From assembly GCA_947685225.1 (NCBI GenBank), contig CANTUV010000024.1:56758001-56822000 (forward strand): DNA of 64,000 bases, given 5' to 3'. Under the pieces are notes generated by a model. The model was not told the DNA's origin, searched no databases, and saw only the letters and a list, made by a program, of their open reading frames with translations. How positions within the stretch are numbered: position 1 is the first letter of the stretch; every line of letters starts with the position of its first letter. Positions 32,679 to 44,744 of the stretch are shown piece after piece. Source of the DNA: Garcia nutans (Eukaryota; Streptophyta; Magnoliopsida; Malpighiales; Euphorbiaceae). Made by a program: the position numbers and the translations under genes.

Positions 32679-33965
32679 TGTGAACCTCGGTTTTCCACCC
32701 GAAAAGGATTCGGATGAAAGTTCACTCGTTGTCGGGAGTCGCCACTCAGTTTATTTTGTTCAAAGGGAAAAACTAAGAAAACCCTTGTTTGACTCCAATT
32801 AATGCATCCAATGTAAAGGTTTCTAATCTACGAACCCAAGGAGGATTCGGGGACTATGTCATGTATTTGATTAATTTGCCAATTTAGAAATGAATCCAAA
32901 AGAAACACAAAAAGGAAGAAGAATAGATTGTTAGTAAATTGCGAACTTGTTATTTGAGGTGAATCTCAAATATGCCTACATACTCTCATTTTTTTATGAG
33001 AGATCAAAGCCCATGTAGTTCGGAAAAGCCTATTTAAAGGCGATGAAAATTATGCTTCATGCATGTGTGTGTGTATGCTTCGTGCATTTGTTGGGCTTTT
33101 TGCCAAAGTTGTTAATTTTAGCACTTAGTGCAAATTTGTGAAATTTAGGTACTTTGTACCAAAATAGTGCAATTTAGGCCTTTGGCCAAAAGATTGATTT
33201 TAATTGTGAAATTTAGGTACTTTGTACCAAAAAGATACAATTTGGGCTCCGTGCCAAAAAGTTGATTGATTCGCGGCTTCATGCCGAAGTGTTGATTGAT
33301 TAGTTAATTAGGCCTTAGACCTAAAAGGATTAGGTCTTTGACCGAAAAGAAATTAAGAAGAAGATAGGATGCTTTATGATATGCTTGAATTGACAAATGA
33401 TGAATTATCATACTACCTTGTTTAGGGTCCTTCCACTTCGAAGTTCCAGGTCTTGTTTTCTTAGATCTTGAAATATGATTCTTAATCCCTGCCACACAAG
33501 GTTAGATTCTTGCAAATAAAAGTCCAATAAGAGTTTTTAAGCGTGAAAAGAATTCGACAGCATGAGGCCCACCCAAAAAAGTCCAACCTCCTTTTTTGAA
33601 AGTTTAGCAGCATTTTATAGGTGAAATTCGGGCTGGACGGCGGTCGGGCGGTTAGACCGCCGTGGTCAGCGGTCGGACCAGGTGGTCGCCAAAAAAATGG
33701 GAAAGGACACGGACGGTGATCGGACCGCCGGTCCCAGTGGTTCACCCCAAAACCGCACCGAAATCCGCAGTTTTTCGTTCAAACTGATTTTCTGGGAGCT
33801 GCGGACCTCCAAAAATTATTCCGAGACCATACCTGTGATCCTTGCGTCGCTCCGGACATTTCAAGTACCATGAAGGTATATTTTTGGTGAACTCTGCCGC
33901 GGTCGACCGGTCTGGCTTGGTCTTTTGCAGTCGGCTTTCCGAGCCTCAAAATTTGAATATTCACA
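32679..33965 (-). mobile_element. Solo LTR, Tat-like, minus strand, TSD GTGAT
   Basis: 1287 bp, TGTGAACC...ATTCACA, flanked by GTGAT at 32674-32678 and 33966-33970. Removing it with one TSD copy restores the gag-pol frame of C. Orientation is minus: the TATA box CTATAAAATG reads on the minus strand, and the minus-strand 3' part carries the GAGTGGCGACTCCC motif typical of Tat/Ogre LTR ends. GC-rich segments (33630-33740: repeated GGCGGTC, GGTCGGACC words) stand out from the AT-rich surroundings. It is a different Tat family from those at 3619 and 41757. Reading frames in it are chance. Confidence 0.85.
33611..33620 (-). promoter_or_regulatory. TATA box of the minus-strand solo LTR
   Basis: CTATAAAATG on the minus strand, about 350 bp into the LTR, just downstream of a GC-rich U3-like stretch. 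The promoter points into the gag of C from the antisense side. Confidence 0.45.
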
Positions 33966-36900
33966 GTGATGCAGAGGCAGTCGGATGCTTCAGCAGTTAT
34001 AGCGGGTACATTTTCTTTATTTGGCATTTCAGTACTTGCTTTGATTGATCCAGGATCTACTCATTCATACATAAGTGCATCTATCTTGCCTGTGTCTGAA
34101 TTGCATTCAGAGTCCTTAGGATTTGATGTCTTAGTGACCAATCCTTTAGGACATAGTGTTGTGGTAAGTAAGGTGCATCGTGATAATACTATTGTGGTGC
34201 AAAGTGAGGAGTTTCTTGGTGATTTAATTGAAATGCCTTTTAAAGAATATGATTTGATCTTAGGCATGGATTGGTTGTCTAAGCATGGAGCTGTGGTGGA
34301 TTGTCAAAAGAAATGTGTTACTTTGAGAACTGGTGATGGTAGAAGTATATTAGTATCTAGTGAGCAGAGACAACTTGCATCCTTGTTTGTATCAGCTGTA
34401 ACAGCCAGAAAGTTGATTAGAAAAGGGTGTGTTGCTTATCTTGCTCATGTTATGGATACCAGAGTAATGGGTTCTCAACTTAATAGTATACCCATAGTTG
34501 CGGAGTTTCCAAATGTTTTTCCTGAGGAGTTGACAGGGTTACCCCCTGAGAGAGAGGTTGAGTTTGGTATCGATTTGTTGCCTGGTACCACTCCCATTTC
34601 TATCACTCCATATCGAATGGCACCTGCTGAATTGAGAGAGTTGAAGGTGCAGTTGCAGGACTTGTTAGATAAAGGGTTTATTCATCCTAGTGTTTCTCCG
34701 TGGGGAGCTCCTGTGTTGTTTGTGAAGAAAAAGGATGGTACTTTGAGATTGTGCATCGATTATAGGCAATTGAACAAAGTAACTATCAAGAATAAGTATC
34801 CTTTGCCCCAAATTGATGATCTCTTTGATCAGTTGAAGGGAGCAGCGATGTTTTCCAAATTTGATTTGAGATCAGGGTACCATCAATTGAGTGTTAGAGC
34901 TGAAGATGTTTCTAAGACAGCTTTCCGCACAAGATATGGGCATTATGAGTTCTTGGTAATGCCTTTTGGATTGACGAATGCACCTATAGCTTTCATGGAT
35001 TTGATGAATAGGATGTTTAGGCCCTATCTGGATCAGTTTGTGGTGGTTTTCATCGATGATATTTTGGTGTATTCATGTAATGAGGAAGAACATGACAAGC
35101 ATCTGCGAATTGTGTTACAGATCTTGAGAGAGAAGCAGTTGTATGCTAAGCTGTCAAAGTGTGAGTTTTGGCTTGACCAAGTAACTTTTCTCGGTCATAT
35201 AGTTTCAGCAGATGGTATAAGAGTTGATCTGAGTAAAGTTGAGGCCATTTTGAATTGGAGTCCACCAAAGTCAGTGACTGAAGTTAGAAGTTTTCTGGGT
35301 TTGGCAGGCTATTATCGAAGGTTTGTGAAAGGTTTTTCTTTGATAGCTACTCCACTCACCAGATTGCTTCGAAAGGGAGTTAGATTTGTGTGGACAGATC
35401 AGTGTCAAGCTAGTTTTGATCAGTTGAAAGAAATGTTGACTCAAGCTCCTGTTCTTACTTTGCCTGTGGAAGATAAACCATATGTGATTTACAATGATGC
35501 TTCACATAATGGTTTATGATGTGTTTTAATGCAAGAGGGTAAAGTTATAGCTTATGCTTCTCAGCAGTTGAAGTCGCATGAGCTTAATTATCCGACACAT
35601 GATCTGGAATTGGCAGCTATAGTATTTGCTTTGAAGATTTGGCGACACTACTTGTATGGGGAGAAATGTTTTATCTATACGGATCATAAAAGTTTGAAAT
35701 ATTTGGGTGTCCAGAGAGAGCTGAATCTTCGGCAAAGGCGATGGTTAGAGCTGATAAAAGACTATGACTGTTTGATTGATTATCATCCTGGTAAGGAAAA
35801 TGTAGTTGCTGACTCCTTGAGTCAGAAGTCTCTGGCAGGTTTGGCTGTTTATTCGCTCTCGTTGTTTGTTGAGTTGAGAGTGTTACATGCTAGTTTTGAA
35901 GCATGTGATGATGGTGCATTTGTTGGCTCCGTTGCAATTGAGACCAGTATTGTTGAATCAGATTAAGGAGGCTCAATTGACAGATGAGAAAATTCAGAAG
36001 ATTATTTCAGATTGCCAAAACGGGGAGAGCCAAGATTTCTTTGTGAGAAGTGATGGTAGCCTTTGGTTTAAGGATAGATTGTGTGTTCCTAATAATGATA
36101 GTTTGAAAAAATTATTTTGGAGGAAGCACACCAATCAGTTTTTGCTATGTATCCGGGAAGTACAAAGATGTACCATGAATTGAGACAGCATTATTGGGGG
36201 TCTGGTATGAAGAGAGACATAACAGGATTTGTGTCCAAATGTCTCACTTGTCAGAGGGTGAAAGCTGAGCATCAAGTTCCAATAGGGTTGCTTCAACCCT
36301 TAACAGTGCCTGAATGGAAATGGGAGAGAATCATAATGGATTTTGTGTCTGGTTTGTCTATGACACAGAGGAAGCATGATGCCATTTGGGTGATTGTTGA
36401 TAGGTTGACAAAGACAGCTCATTTTCTTCCTGTTCAGATGGACTTTTCACTTGAGAAGTTAGCTAAATTGTACATCAATGAGATAGTAAAGTTGCATGGA
36501 GTCCCAATTTCTTTAGTGTCTGATCGAGATCCTAGATTTACTTCAAGATTTTGGAAGAGTTTACATGGTGCTTTTGGTTCTCGATTGCATTTTAGCACTG
36601 CTTTTCATCCGCAGACAGATGGGCAGTCTGAGAGAGTGATACAGATTATTGAGGATATGTTGAGAAGTTGTGTCATTGATTTCTCTGGAAGTTGGGACAG
36701 ATTTTTGCCACTTGTAGAATTTGCTTACAACAACAGTCATCAATCCAGTATTGGAATGGCACCATTTGAGGCATTGTATGGAAGAAAATGTAGAACGCCT
36801 CTATGCTGGAATGAAGTTGGGGAAGGCAAATTGGTTGTTCCTGATCTGATTAAAGAGACTGAAGAAAAAAGTGAAGATGAATCGGGATAGGTTGAAAGCA

Positions 36901-37380
36901 GCTTCAGACCGACAGAAGTCTTATTCAGATTTGAAGAGGAGAGACATAGAGTTTGATGTTGGAGATAAAGTATTTTTGAAAGTGTCTCCTCGGAAAAAGA
37001 TATTGAGATTTGGTTGAAAAGGGAAGCTAAGTCCTCGTTTCATTGGACCTTATGAGATATTAGAAAGAGTTGGGCCAGTTGCTTATCGTCTTGCTTTGCC
37101 GCCTAAGTTGGATAGAATCCATAATGTATTCCATGTTTCTATGTTGCTGAGGTATAGATCAGATCCATCTCATATCTTGCCAGTTGAATACATTGAAGTG
37201 AGTCCGGATTTGACATTTGAAAAGAAACCAGTTGCTATTTTGGCACATGAAGTGAAAGAGTTGAGGAATAAGAAAGTGCCATTAGTGAAGGTTCTATGGA
37301 AGAATCATGGGAGAGAAGAGGCAACTTGGGAGAGCAAGCAAGAAATGCAAGATCAGTATCCTCAACTGTTTCAGACATAA
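33966..37380 (+). pseudogene. pol: Chromovirus C pol with chromodomain
   Basis: Protease LIDPGSTHSY, RT with FVVVFIDDILVY, RNase H, H2C2 integrase finger, DD35E core (MDFVSGL, VSDRDPRF, DGQSERVIQ), GPY module and chromodomain (VKVLWKNHGREEATWE) ending in TAA at 37378-37380 are all recognisable and collinear with A. Damage: a TGA at 35517-35519 in RNase H after NDASHNGL, a one-base insertion near 35920, a compensating shift near 36110, a further shift near 36870 and a TGA near 37015. Catalytic residues are mostly kept, so decay is recent. RT start and integrase lie in open stretches of up to 517 codons. Confidence 0.93.
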
Positions 37381-37413
37381 TATCAGGTAATTTTGGGGAC
37401 GAAATTTCTTTTT

Positions 37414-37426
37414 AGAGGGGGAGAAT
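37414..37426 (+). other. Polypurine tract, chromovirus C
   Basis: AGAGGGGGAGAAT immediately before the 3' LTR start at 37427, identical to that of A. Confidence 0.88.
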
Positions 37427-38926
37427 TGTAATATCCCAAAGTGTGCCCTAGGAGTTTTGATATAATTGTTGTTTTATTTGAATTAAAATGTATATGTGTA
37501 ATTGGAAAGAGAAAAGAATTTAAAAGAGAGTGTATATTTTGTATATATGGAAATACATATAACATATATACAAGTCAAATGGATGGTCAAAGGAAGAAGA
37601 TATTTATTTTGTTAATTATGAAATTACTAAAAAGGGCATGTAAGTGAAAGGAAGTTAAAATAAATAGATGAGGGTATTTAAGTAATTTTCTTTTTTGAAA
37701 TGCTTGGTGGAGGTTTAAAGAGATGAGAAGTTTGACTTTGTCTCTTTCACTTGTTCATTTTCTTCTCTTTCCCTTTTGTTGGCCGGCCATCCAAAGCAAG
37801 AGAGCAAGAGTGAGTTTTGTTTTTTCCAAGCTCAAAATTGAATGAGTTTTCAAGAGATTAAGTTGGAAATTCAAGAAGTTCATCATTTTTGGTAAGTTTT
37901 CTCTTGATTTCTCTTGTTCTATTTGGAATTTTGTTTGAGTTTGATGGAGTGTTGTTGATGGTTGGAGTGTTTTTGTGTATGGTGTGTGTAAAAGTGTTGA
38001 AATGGAATTAAAGATAAGAAGTTAGGTTGGTGTTGGTGATGGAAGAGTAAGAGTTGTGTTTAGTGAAGTTGAAATTTTTCTGTTTTACAATTAGTAAATG
38101 CTGTGACTTGTATGATTTTTAATTAAATATAGAAAAATGTTCTTGAAGTGAATTTTTGATATGTTGTGCCTCTATGAGTCTAGAATGACTGAAAAATATG
38201 TTGATTCGATTTTGGAATGGTTATGATTTTGGAAAGATTATTTTTATTAGACCTATTCCAGCAGGTACCTTAACTGAGACAGCTATCTTTAGGTATTTTT
38301 AATAAAATGTAGAAAAATAATATCCAATTGAATTTTGGATATGTTTTTTCTTAGTGAGTCTAATATTTGAGAAAAATAATTTGGAACCACGTTGATTGAA
38401 TTTAATTTATGGAATTCACAAAGTTCAGAACTACTGCCAGGATGCAGGGCAATTGGGGCAGTCTGGTTGGGTGAACTATTTGACCAAGATTTTGTGTTCA
38501 GTTTGATCTGAAATTTTAAAGGAATGATTTTAAGATGTAAAATTAAGTTCTGTAAAAATTTTAGAGTTTTTATTCAAGTAGATTATTTTATACAATTTTT
38601 CAAAATAAGGATAAAGTGGAGTCTAAAACCAGAATTTACTATTCATATAGTCATTTTGCTAATATTCCTTTTGGATTAGGTTGTGAAGAGGTTGAATTGC
38701 CCTAACCTAAGTGTTGAGGATTCTTGGAAGAGTAAGTGTATAGATTGGTGTGAGTTGGTTTTAAGGTAAGTACAAACTACATTATTGCATACATTCATAT
38801 GATGTTGAGACTTAACATACATTTGATTGTAAATGTGTTAAGAAATCTAATGTATTGTTAATGCATATTAATAATGTATGTTTGGTATAATGTGAATGTT
38901 GTGATGAGCATGTAAAATGTGTGTTA
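37427..38926 (+). repeat. Chromovirus C 3' LTR, truncated after 1500 bp
   Basis: Matches 28496-29955 of the 5' LTR with few differences and retains the segment of about 43 bp missing there. Homology stops at GTGTGTTA (38926), where the 5' LTR continues ATGCC and this copy continues TGGAAG, the gag of element X. Confidence 0.92.
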
Positions 38927-39746
38927 TGGAAGTTATTTTGAAGTACTTTCTGACTGAGTTTAGGAAGAAATATATCAGCCATATTTATTTTGAAGATAGA
39001 AGGAGTGAGTTTATCACTTTGAGATAGGGGCATCTTACTGTAGTTGAGCATAAGAGGGAGTTTGTAAGGCTAAGTAGGTGTGCCAAAGAGATAGTGTGGA
39101 CTGAGTCTGGTAAGTGTAGGAGGTTCAAGAAAGGCCTTAATGACAATATCAAGCTCCATATCACTGCACTACAAATTAAAGACTTTACCCAGCTTGTGAC
39201 TACAACCATGAATATTGAGAGGGTTAAAGATAATGAGAAAATAGGAAGAGTCTACGGCAGTACAAAAGAGGCCCTGAGTCGTTTAGCTCCACTACTGAAG
39301 CTAACTAGAGACCAAACGAGTCACAGAGTCAGAGGCAGGGATAAGGATCCTCATTTAAGAGAGGTCAGATAGTAGTTTCAGTAGCTAGTAATCTAGGATC
39401 ATCTGTTAGCTAGGGGGGCCATCACCAATGGTATGTGGCCATTGTGGGAAAAAGCACAGGGGTGAATGTCAGGGACTAACTAGAGCCTATTGTAGAGGGG
39501 GCATTGATCATTTCCAAAAGGATTTCTCAAAGAAGTGGACTATTACTACTACATCACAAACAGAGAAGGCTAATCCTAAAGCTCAACTAGGTAGGAGGCC
39601 TGGTATATCTGAGACAGTTGGGGCTACTCAAAGAGCTGCATATGAAAGAGTAGAGAGGCTTTGCACTAAGGTAACGATGTGTGCTCATGTGCCTATGCTA
39701 TCAGAGCTCGAGGGGATCAGGTTGCACTAGATGTGATTGTTGGTAT
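38927..39746 (+). pseudogene. gag: Chromovirus X gag, partial
   Basis: Reads EFRKKYISHIYFEDRRSEF, then an in-frame TAG, then VEHKREFVRLSRCAKEI, RRFKKGLNDNIKLHI, LVTTTMNIERV and a basic region, the gag core of Del/Tekay-type elements. A zinc-knuckle region follows (CGHCGKKHRGEC, then a damaged CRGGIDHFQKDF, lacking the expected first and last Cys pattern). Frame changes occur near 39370 and 39700. The last codons read DVIVG and continue in phase into protease once the nested solo LTR and one target duplication are removed. The N-terminal part is absent at the junction with C's LTR. Confidence 0.75.
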
Positions 39747-41756
39747 TGTAATATCCAAGGTTTTAGATAAAATAAATAAGAATTTGGATGTTATTAAAGT
39801 ATTGGCAGAGGTATATGTGTATTATATATCTAATGTATACGCAGTGTATACATAGCATATACCTCACATATACTTATTATGTATGTTGGATATATATATT
39901 GTACACTTAGGATATACATGATATACCCATAATGTATACTAGATGTCTACATAAAATACACATTACATATACATTGCATATACATATGCATAATATATAT
40001 ATATAACATATAAATAAGGCATACGCACATATATAAATATTTATTGGTGGGAGATGAGAATAATATTAATATAAATAAAAAAAGAAAAGAAAAATAAAAG
40101 AAAAGTCAAAGGATGAGAAAACAATTTATGGATAGGAAAATAGTATTTAATTAATTAATATATAAGGATGAGAATGAAGTGGAAAAATTAAAAGTTGGTG
40201 TCTTCTTCTAATTCCACCATTGGAGCCAAATTTTTAAAGCAGAAAGAGGCATAACTTTCATCATTTTAAATCTTAAATTTCGAAGGATTCTTAAGGATTT
40301 AAGGTAACTTTGAAGACTGGTCAAGGAATCAAGTAAGTATTCTCTCTTAAAGTCTTGTTTTCTTCTAATTTAAGATTATATAATTAATTGGTTAGTGGGA
40401 GAAGAATGATGTCATTGATAAAACTGATAGTAAATGATTTAGAATTATGGAGATGTGATGATTGTTGATTAAGCATTTCAGATGTGTTTAAATTGTGAAT
40501 TTAGAGTTATATAGTGAATATTTGTAAATTGGGGTTTTGTATGGATAATTATAATTATAAAAATAGAATAATTTAATGTTTGTTTAAATGCATATATGAT
40601 GATTTTATTTTTAAAAATTGATTATGGGCAAGTTTGCATAAAGTTGATAAATTTAGGGTTAAGGGGAAACATATGTATCATTAGGGTTTCCAATGTGGGT
40701 GGTTGTTAATTATTGAGATGAGATGAATTAGGGTTGTTTTAATATAAATGTTATGATTTTATAGTTGGAAATGTGATATGAGTAGATTTTAGTGAAGTTA
40801 GTGTTTATGGTTATAGTATGTGGAATTAAGATTTTTGAAAGAGGTTTCTATAATTGTGAAAATGATTTTTTTTTTTTGTTATTTTAGTATGAAAGTAATG
40901 ATGGCATGGTAACATGATGGAAATGAATTTCATATGTTGAAGTTTAAACAAAGTAGTAAATGGTGATAATAGGATTTTGTTGAGAATTTGGTAGAAGTTG
41001 TGTAAATAATGGAAGTTTAATGGTAATATAGCATGGAAATGAATTAAAATGAATAATGTTATTCATAGTTTGGTTTATATGTGTTTAGGTCAAGATAGCC
41101 CTAAAAGAGATATTTGGGGTTTGGTGGTGAAAAGTGGAACTAAGTGATTTTTTGAACTAAGAAAGGTATGCACATATTATTGAATCTTTTTAATTAAATT
41201 TACTTGTATGGCATTGTCCAATTTGTAAACTTTGAGGAACTTAGTATTTCTTTAAAGTGACATTATGTATAAGAGTGTATGAAATGCTTAAATTATAAAA
41301 TGATAATCCAATGTAGGGTGGTTAATATCAATGTTATGAATTAATAGTGATGAATGTGATGGGAAAGAGGGAAGGAAATGGGAATAAGAAAATATGATAT
41401 AATATGAAGTATGTGTGTGTTGGGTTGGGGTTGTGTATAAAGTTACTTTAAAATATGGATATTCACACAACCTATGCAATATGTCATAGTTATGTGATCG
41501 TTGTCATATTGGGCGTTTGTCCAATATAAAATTAATGTTTATACATGAAATGTGTATAAGCATATAAGTATTACATAATATGAGATACTATATGGAAATA
41601 TTTTAAAGTGATTAATGTGTAATAGTATGTCGTATGGACTATAGTGCCTTTTGGTGGGACACATTAGTGTTTAGCATATAGGTGGTAAGGAGACGACCAT
41701 TAGGCAATGGTGGACACTTTTTCTCTGAGGTCGAGAGAGGGCGGCCTTTGGGTAAT

Positions 41757-43665
41757 TGTAGATTTTTAATTTTGGCTCGAATTAAATTTAGACCCAATTA
41801 AAAGGGCCTAATTAGATTCAAAAAGCTTAAACCTAGTCCAATACAATTTCAGAAGTTTAAATCTAGTCTTGTTAATTTTTTATTGGCCCTTCCAAATCAT
41901 CATGAGCCTAGATCATGTCGATTTGGACACTCCAAATTGACATGAGGCCTTGGTTTAGCCTAAAATCAGTCCTAATTGTAGTAAAATTCAAATAAGCTTC
42001 GGATATGGAGGGACAATTTGAGTTGGCTGAGGATTCACATGTTATGTTTGCCCTAATTGCAGCCTATAAGTAGAGGATTCAATTTAGAAACACGGGGCCA
42101 TAGATATCAAAAGAGAATGAATAGCAAGCACTCAGTCATAAAGAGCATAGAAATTAGATTTTGAGAGTTAAAAATAGTGGACAATTGCACAGAGAGTAAG
42201 AAAAAAGAAAATTGAAAAGGCACTAGCTAAACAACTAGGATTGTTTCACTCCAAATCGACATGAGGCCTCAGTTTGGCCTAAAATTCAAATAAGCTTCGA
42301 ATAAGGAGGGACAATTTGAGTTGGCTGAGGATTCACAGGTTATGTTTGCCCTAATTATAGCCTATAAGTATAGGATTTAATTCAAAAACACAGGGCCACA
42401 AATATCAAAAGAGAAAGAACAATAGCCTATAGTCACAAAGAGCTTAGAAATTATATTTCAAGAGTTTAAAACAATGAGCAATTACACAAAAAGTAAGACA
42501 AAAGCAAAACAAAAAAGCAGCTGCTAAACAACCAGGATTGTTTCACTCAGCCAAAACACAACTTGATCTAGGCAGTAGCACTATTAAACGTAAAGATTGT
42601 GGTGTTTAAATCAAGCTTGGTTCAACAATTAAATTTGGTGGAGCCAATAAACGGAGGTACGATATTCACTAACTAATCTAATTAAATTCATTTATTATAT
42701 TCAGTAGTTAATCTACTATGCCTCCAAATTATACATGTGAGTCTTTAAATTATTTTACTATTAGTTTTAGTTTAGGATTAAAATTAACTCAAAATTCAAT
42801 TGCCTACATTAATTATTTTCTCGTGAATCTAAAACCCTAATTGCACAATAATATTCTTATTTGATTTTCTAAAACCCTAATTCCTATATTATCTGATTTT
42901 CTGTAGGCGCGACCTACGTCATTGCGCCTTATATTTCATTAATAGGTTAATATTAAGATCTATTATCAATTGCAATTTTTATGATTAACTTTAACTTTAT
43001 TACTTTATCCCTAATTTATAATTATTTGTGCAATGGTTGATTATTTGTTTGGTTACTTATTTTACCATGGATGATTATTAAGCATTTATTGATTATATTT
43101 TTAAGAGACTTATAAAAGGCATGTTTTTACTTTATGGGTGCCTTGTTTATTTAATTTGTTTCTTTTATCTTATTTGTTTTTGGGGATTAATGTAAGGGGC
43201 ATCATTCTACTTTTTGGTAAGTGTCCCATTTTACTTTACTTGTATTTTGGACATTGGACATTGTAGGGGCATGTTTTCATCTTGTATGGGTGCCCATTTT
43301 GTTTGGTTTCTTTGGTTTTAATATAACAAATATTTATTGTATGTAACATGGATGGTATTATAATAATTAAGAATTTAATAATATTTAGACATGAAAAATA
43401 GGCCGTTTCCAATGAACTGGGCGCTATTGGGGTGTTGGGTCATTCTCACCTTACCCATGCATACCCAACTTTTTGAACCCAATAGGGGGTTGGGAATTCC
43501 TAAGGAATCAAGTTATCTACCCCTTTTTTTTATTTCTCAGCCTATCTAGGTGGTGACTTCAAATTCTCCAGATTCAGGCTCGTGCTCTCTAAAGCGCCAA
43601 GCCTAATAGTGTTGAAGTCGCAAGAACCATTCCACCGAGAGTGGGGGAGAAAATCCCCACTCACA
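41757..43665 (+). mobile_element. Solo LTR, Tat-like, TSD GTAAT, with duplicated promoter region
   Basis: 1909 bp, TGTAGATTTTTAAT...CCCCACTCACA, flanked by GTAAT at 41752-41756 and 43666-43670. The start matches the LTR at 3619, and the end matches the minus-strand Tat LTR beginning at 53049. It contains the Tat landmarks GGTGGTGACTTC (about 43552) and GAACCATTCCACC (about 43624). It lies inside the solo LTR 39747-44744, which lies inside X: three levels of nesting. Confidence 0.9.
41928..42545 (+). repeat. Tandem duplication of about 300 bp carrying the TATA box
   Basis: 41928-42246 and 42247-42545 are tandem copies starting CACTCCAAAT(T/C)GACATGAGG. The second lacks about 21 bp near 42277. 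Each has a TATA box, CTATAAGTAGAGG (42064-42076) and CTATAAGTATAGG (42362-42374), so the core promoter is doubled. Confidence 0.85.
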
Positions 43666-44744
43666 GTAATATATTAACACTTTGCACTTGGTGTCGAGAG
43701 GAGATGACCTTCTGGTGATGTTTAACACTTGCCTCTAGTGTCGATAGGGTAAGGCCTATAGGTGATATGTGTGACACTTTATCTCCAGTATCAGACCTTT
43801 AGGTCATTTTACCAAGATGCTGGGCTTAATGTGTGTGAGTATGTGTGTATGTATGGGTTGTAGATACGTTATACTTCATAGTTTATGAAACCATAAGTAT
43901 TGTTATGTAAATATATGGTGTTTTGTGAGATGGCATAAAGTGTTAAATACTATCGAGTTATTTTTAAGGCCAACATTGTGATGGTAGTATGTTATGGACA
44001 TTGTGTGCTAATGGGGATTTGTTTAAATATTGCATTTCATATTATAGAGTTGAATACTTTAATAAGTTTGTTATTGTTATTAAAATTTATACCACTAAGA
44101 AAATTGCTTAGTGCGGCTAGATGTATCACGTAAGTGGCGAGACTGTAAAGTAGTGCGGTCTAGGGTGAGCTGAGGTTGCAGTGTCTGTTTTGCCATAAGA
44201 CTAATCATGCCAGGATTGTATACATGTACAATTTTTCTTTGCTATTATGTTCAATTGTTTTTTTACATATTAACTAAGATTTAAGTATTTTGAATTATTG
44301 TGGAAAATGTTGTATTTATACATATATAGATTAGACTGTTGATGTTTAAATGTATGTGAATTTTATAAATAATGTTTTTGGATTTTAAATCATGAAATGT
44401 TTATTAAAGAAATAGTGTTTTGGAGAATTGTTGTTGAATAAAGAGTTTGTGAAATTGCTATTTTGGAAGCATATTTTCTACTACATGTTGAGTGTTTGAT
44501 TTTGGGAATATTGAAATTACAGACAAAACTCTTGCAAATTTTTTTCAGAGATTTTCTTTGTAAATTTGTATTGTTATAATATATTCACTACTATTTTTGC
44601 ATCTAATTACTAGTGAAATTATCTTTAAATGCTTAGATTGTGTTATTTATGGACAATTTTCCAAGGAAAAGAATAGTGGCATTTTTGTATTTTATATATA
44701 TACTTTACATATATGGATATGTGTACTATATGTATATAGGTACA

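Larger units (their letters stand above)
28496..38926 (+). mobile_element. Chromovirus C (Ty3/gypsy, Tekay/Del-like), degenerate, 3' LTR truncated
   Basis: 5' LTR 28496-31261 (2766 bp), primer site, gag, pol with chromodomain, polypurine tract and a 3' LTR cut at 38926. It is close to A in protein sequence but its LTR differs in part: there is no palindrome cluster, and a different minisatellite is present. A Tat solo LTR has inserted between gag and protease. The right end joins element X's gag directly, so no target duplication can be checked. Confidence 0.93.
39747..44744 (+). mobile_element. Solo LTR, chromovirus type, TSD GGTAT, containing a nested solo LTR
   Basis: TGTAATATCCAAGG...ATATAGGTACA, flanked by GGTAT at 39742-39746 and 44745-44749. 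Without the nested Tat LTR and its TSD it is about 3084 bp. It has chromovirus-LTR landmarks such as the GCTTAGTGCGGC...AGTGGCGAGACTG segment near 44100 and a TATA/ATAC-rich stretch at 39810-40060 (repeats of the type GTATACAT, ATATAC). Its insertion splits X exactly between gag and protease. Confidence 0.88.
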
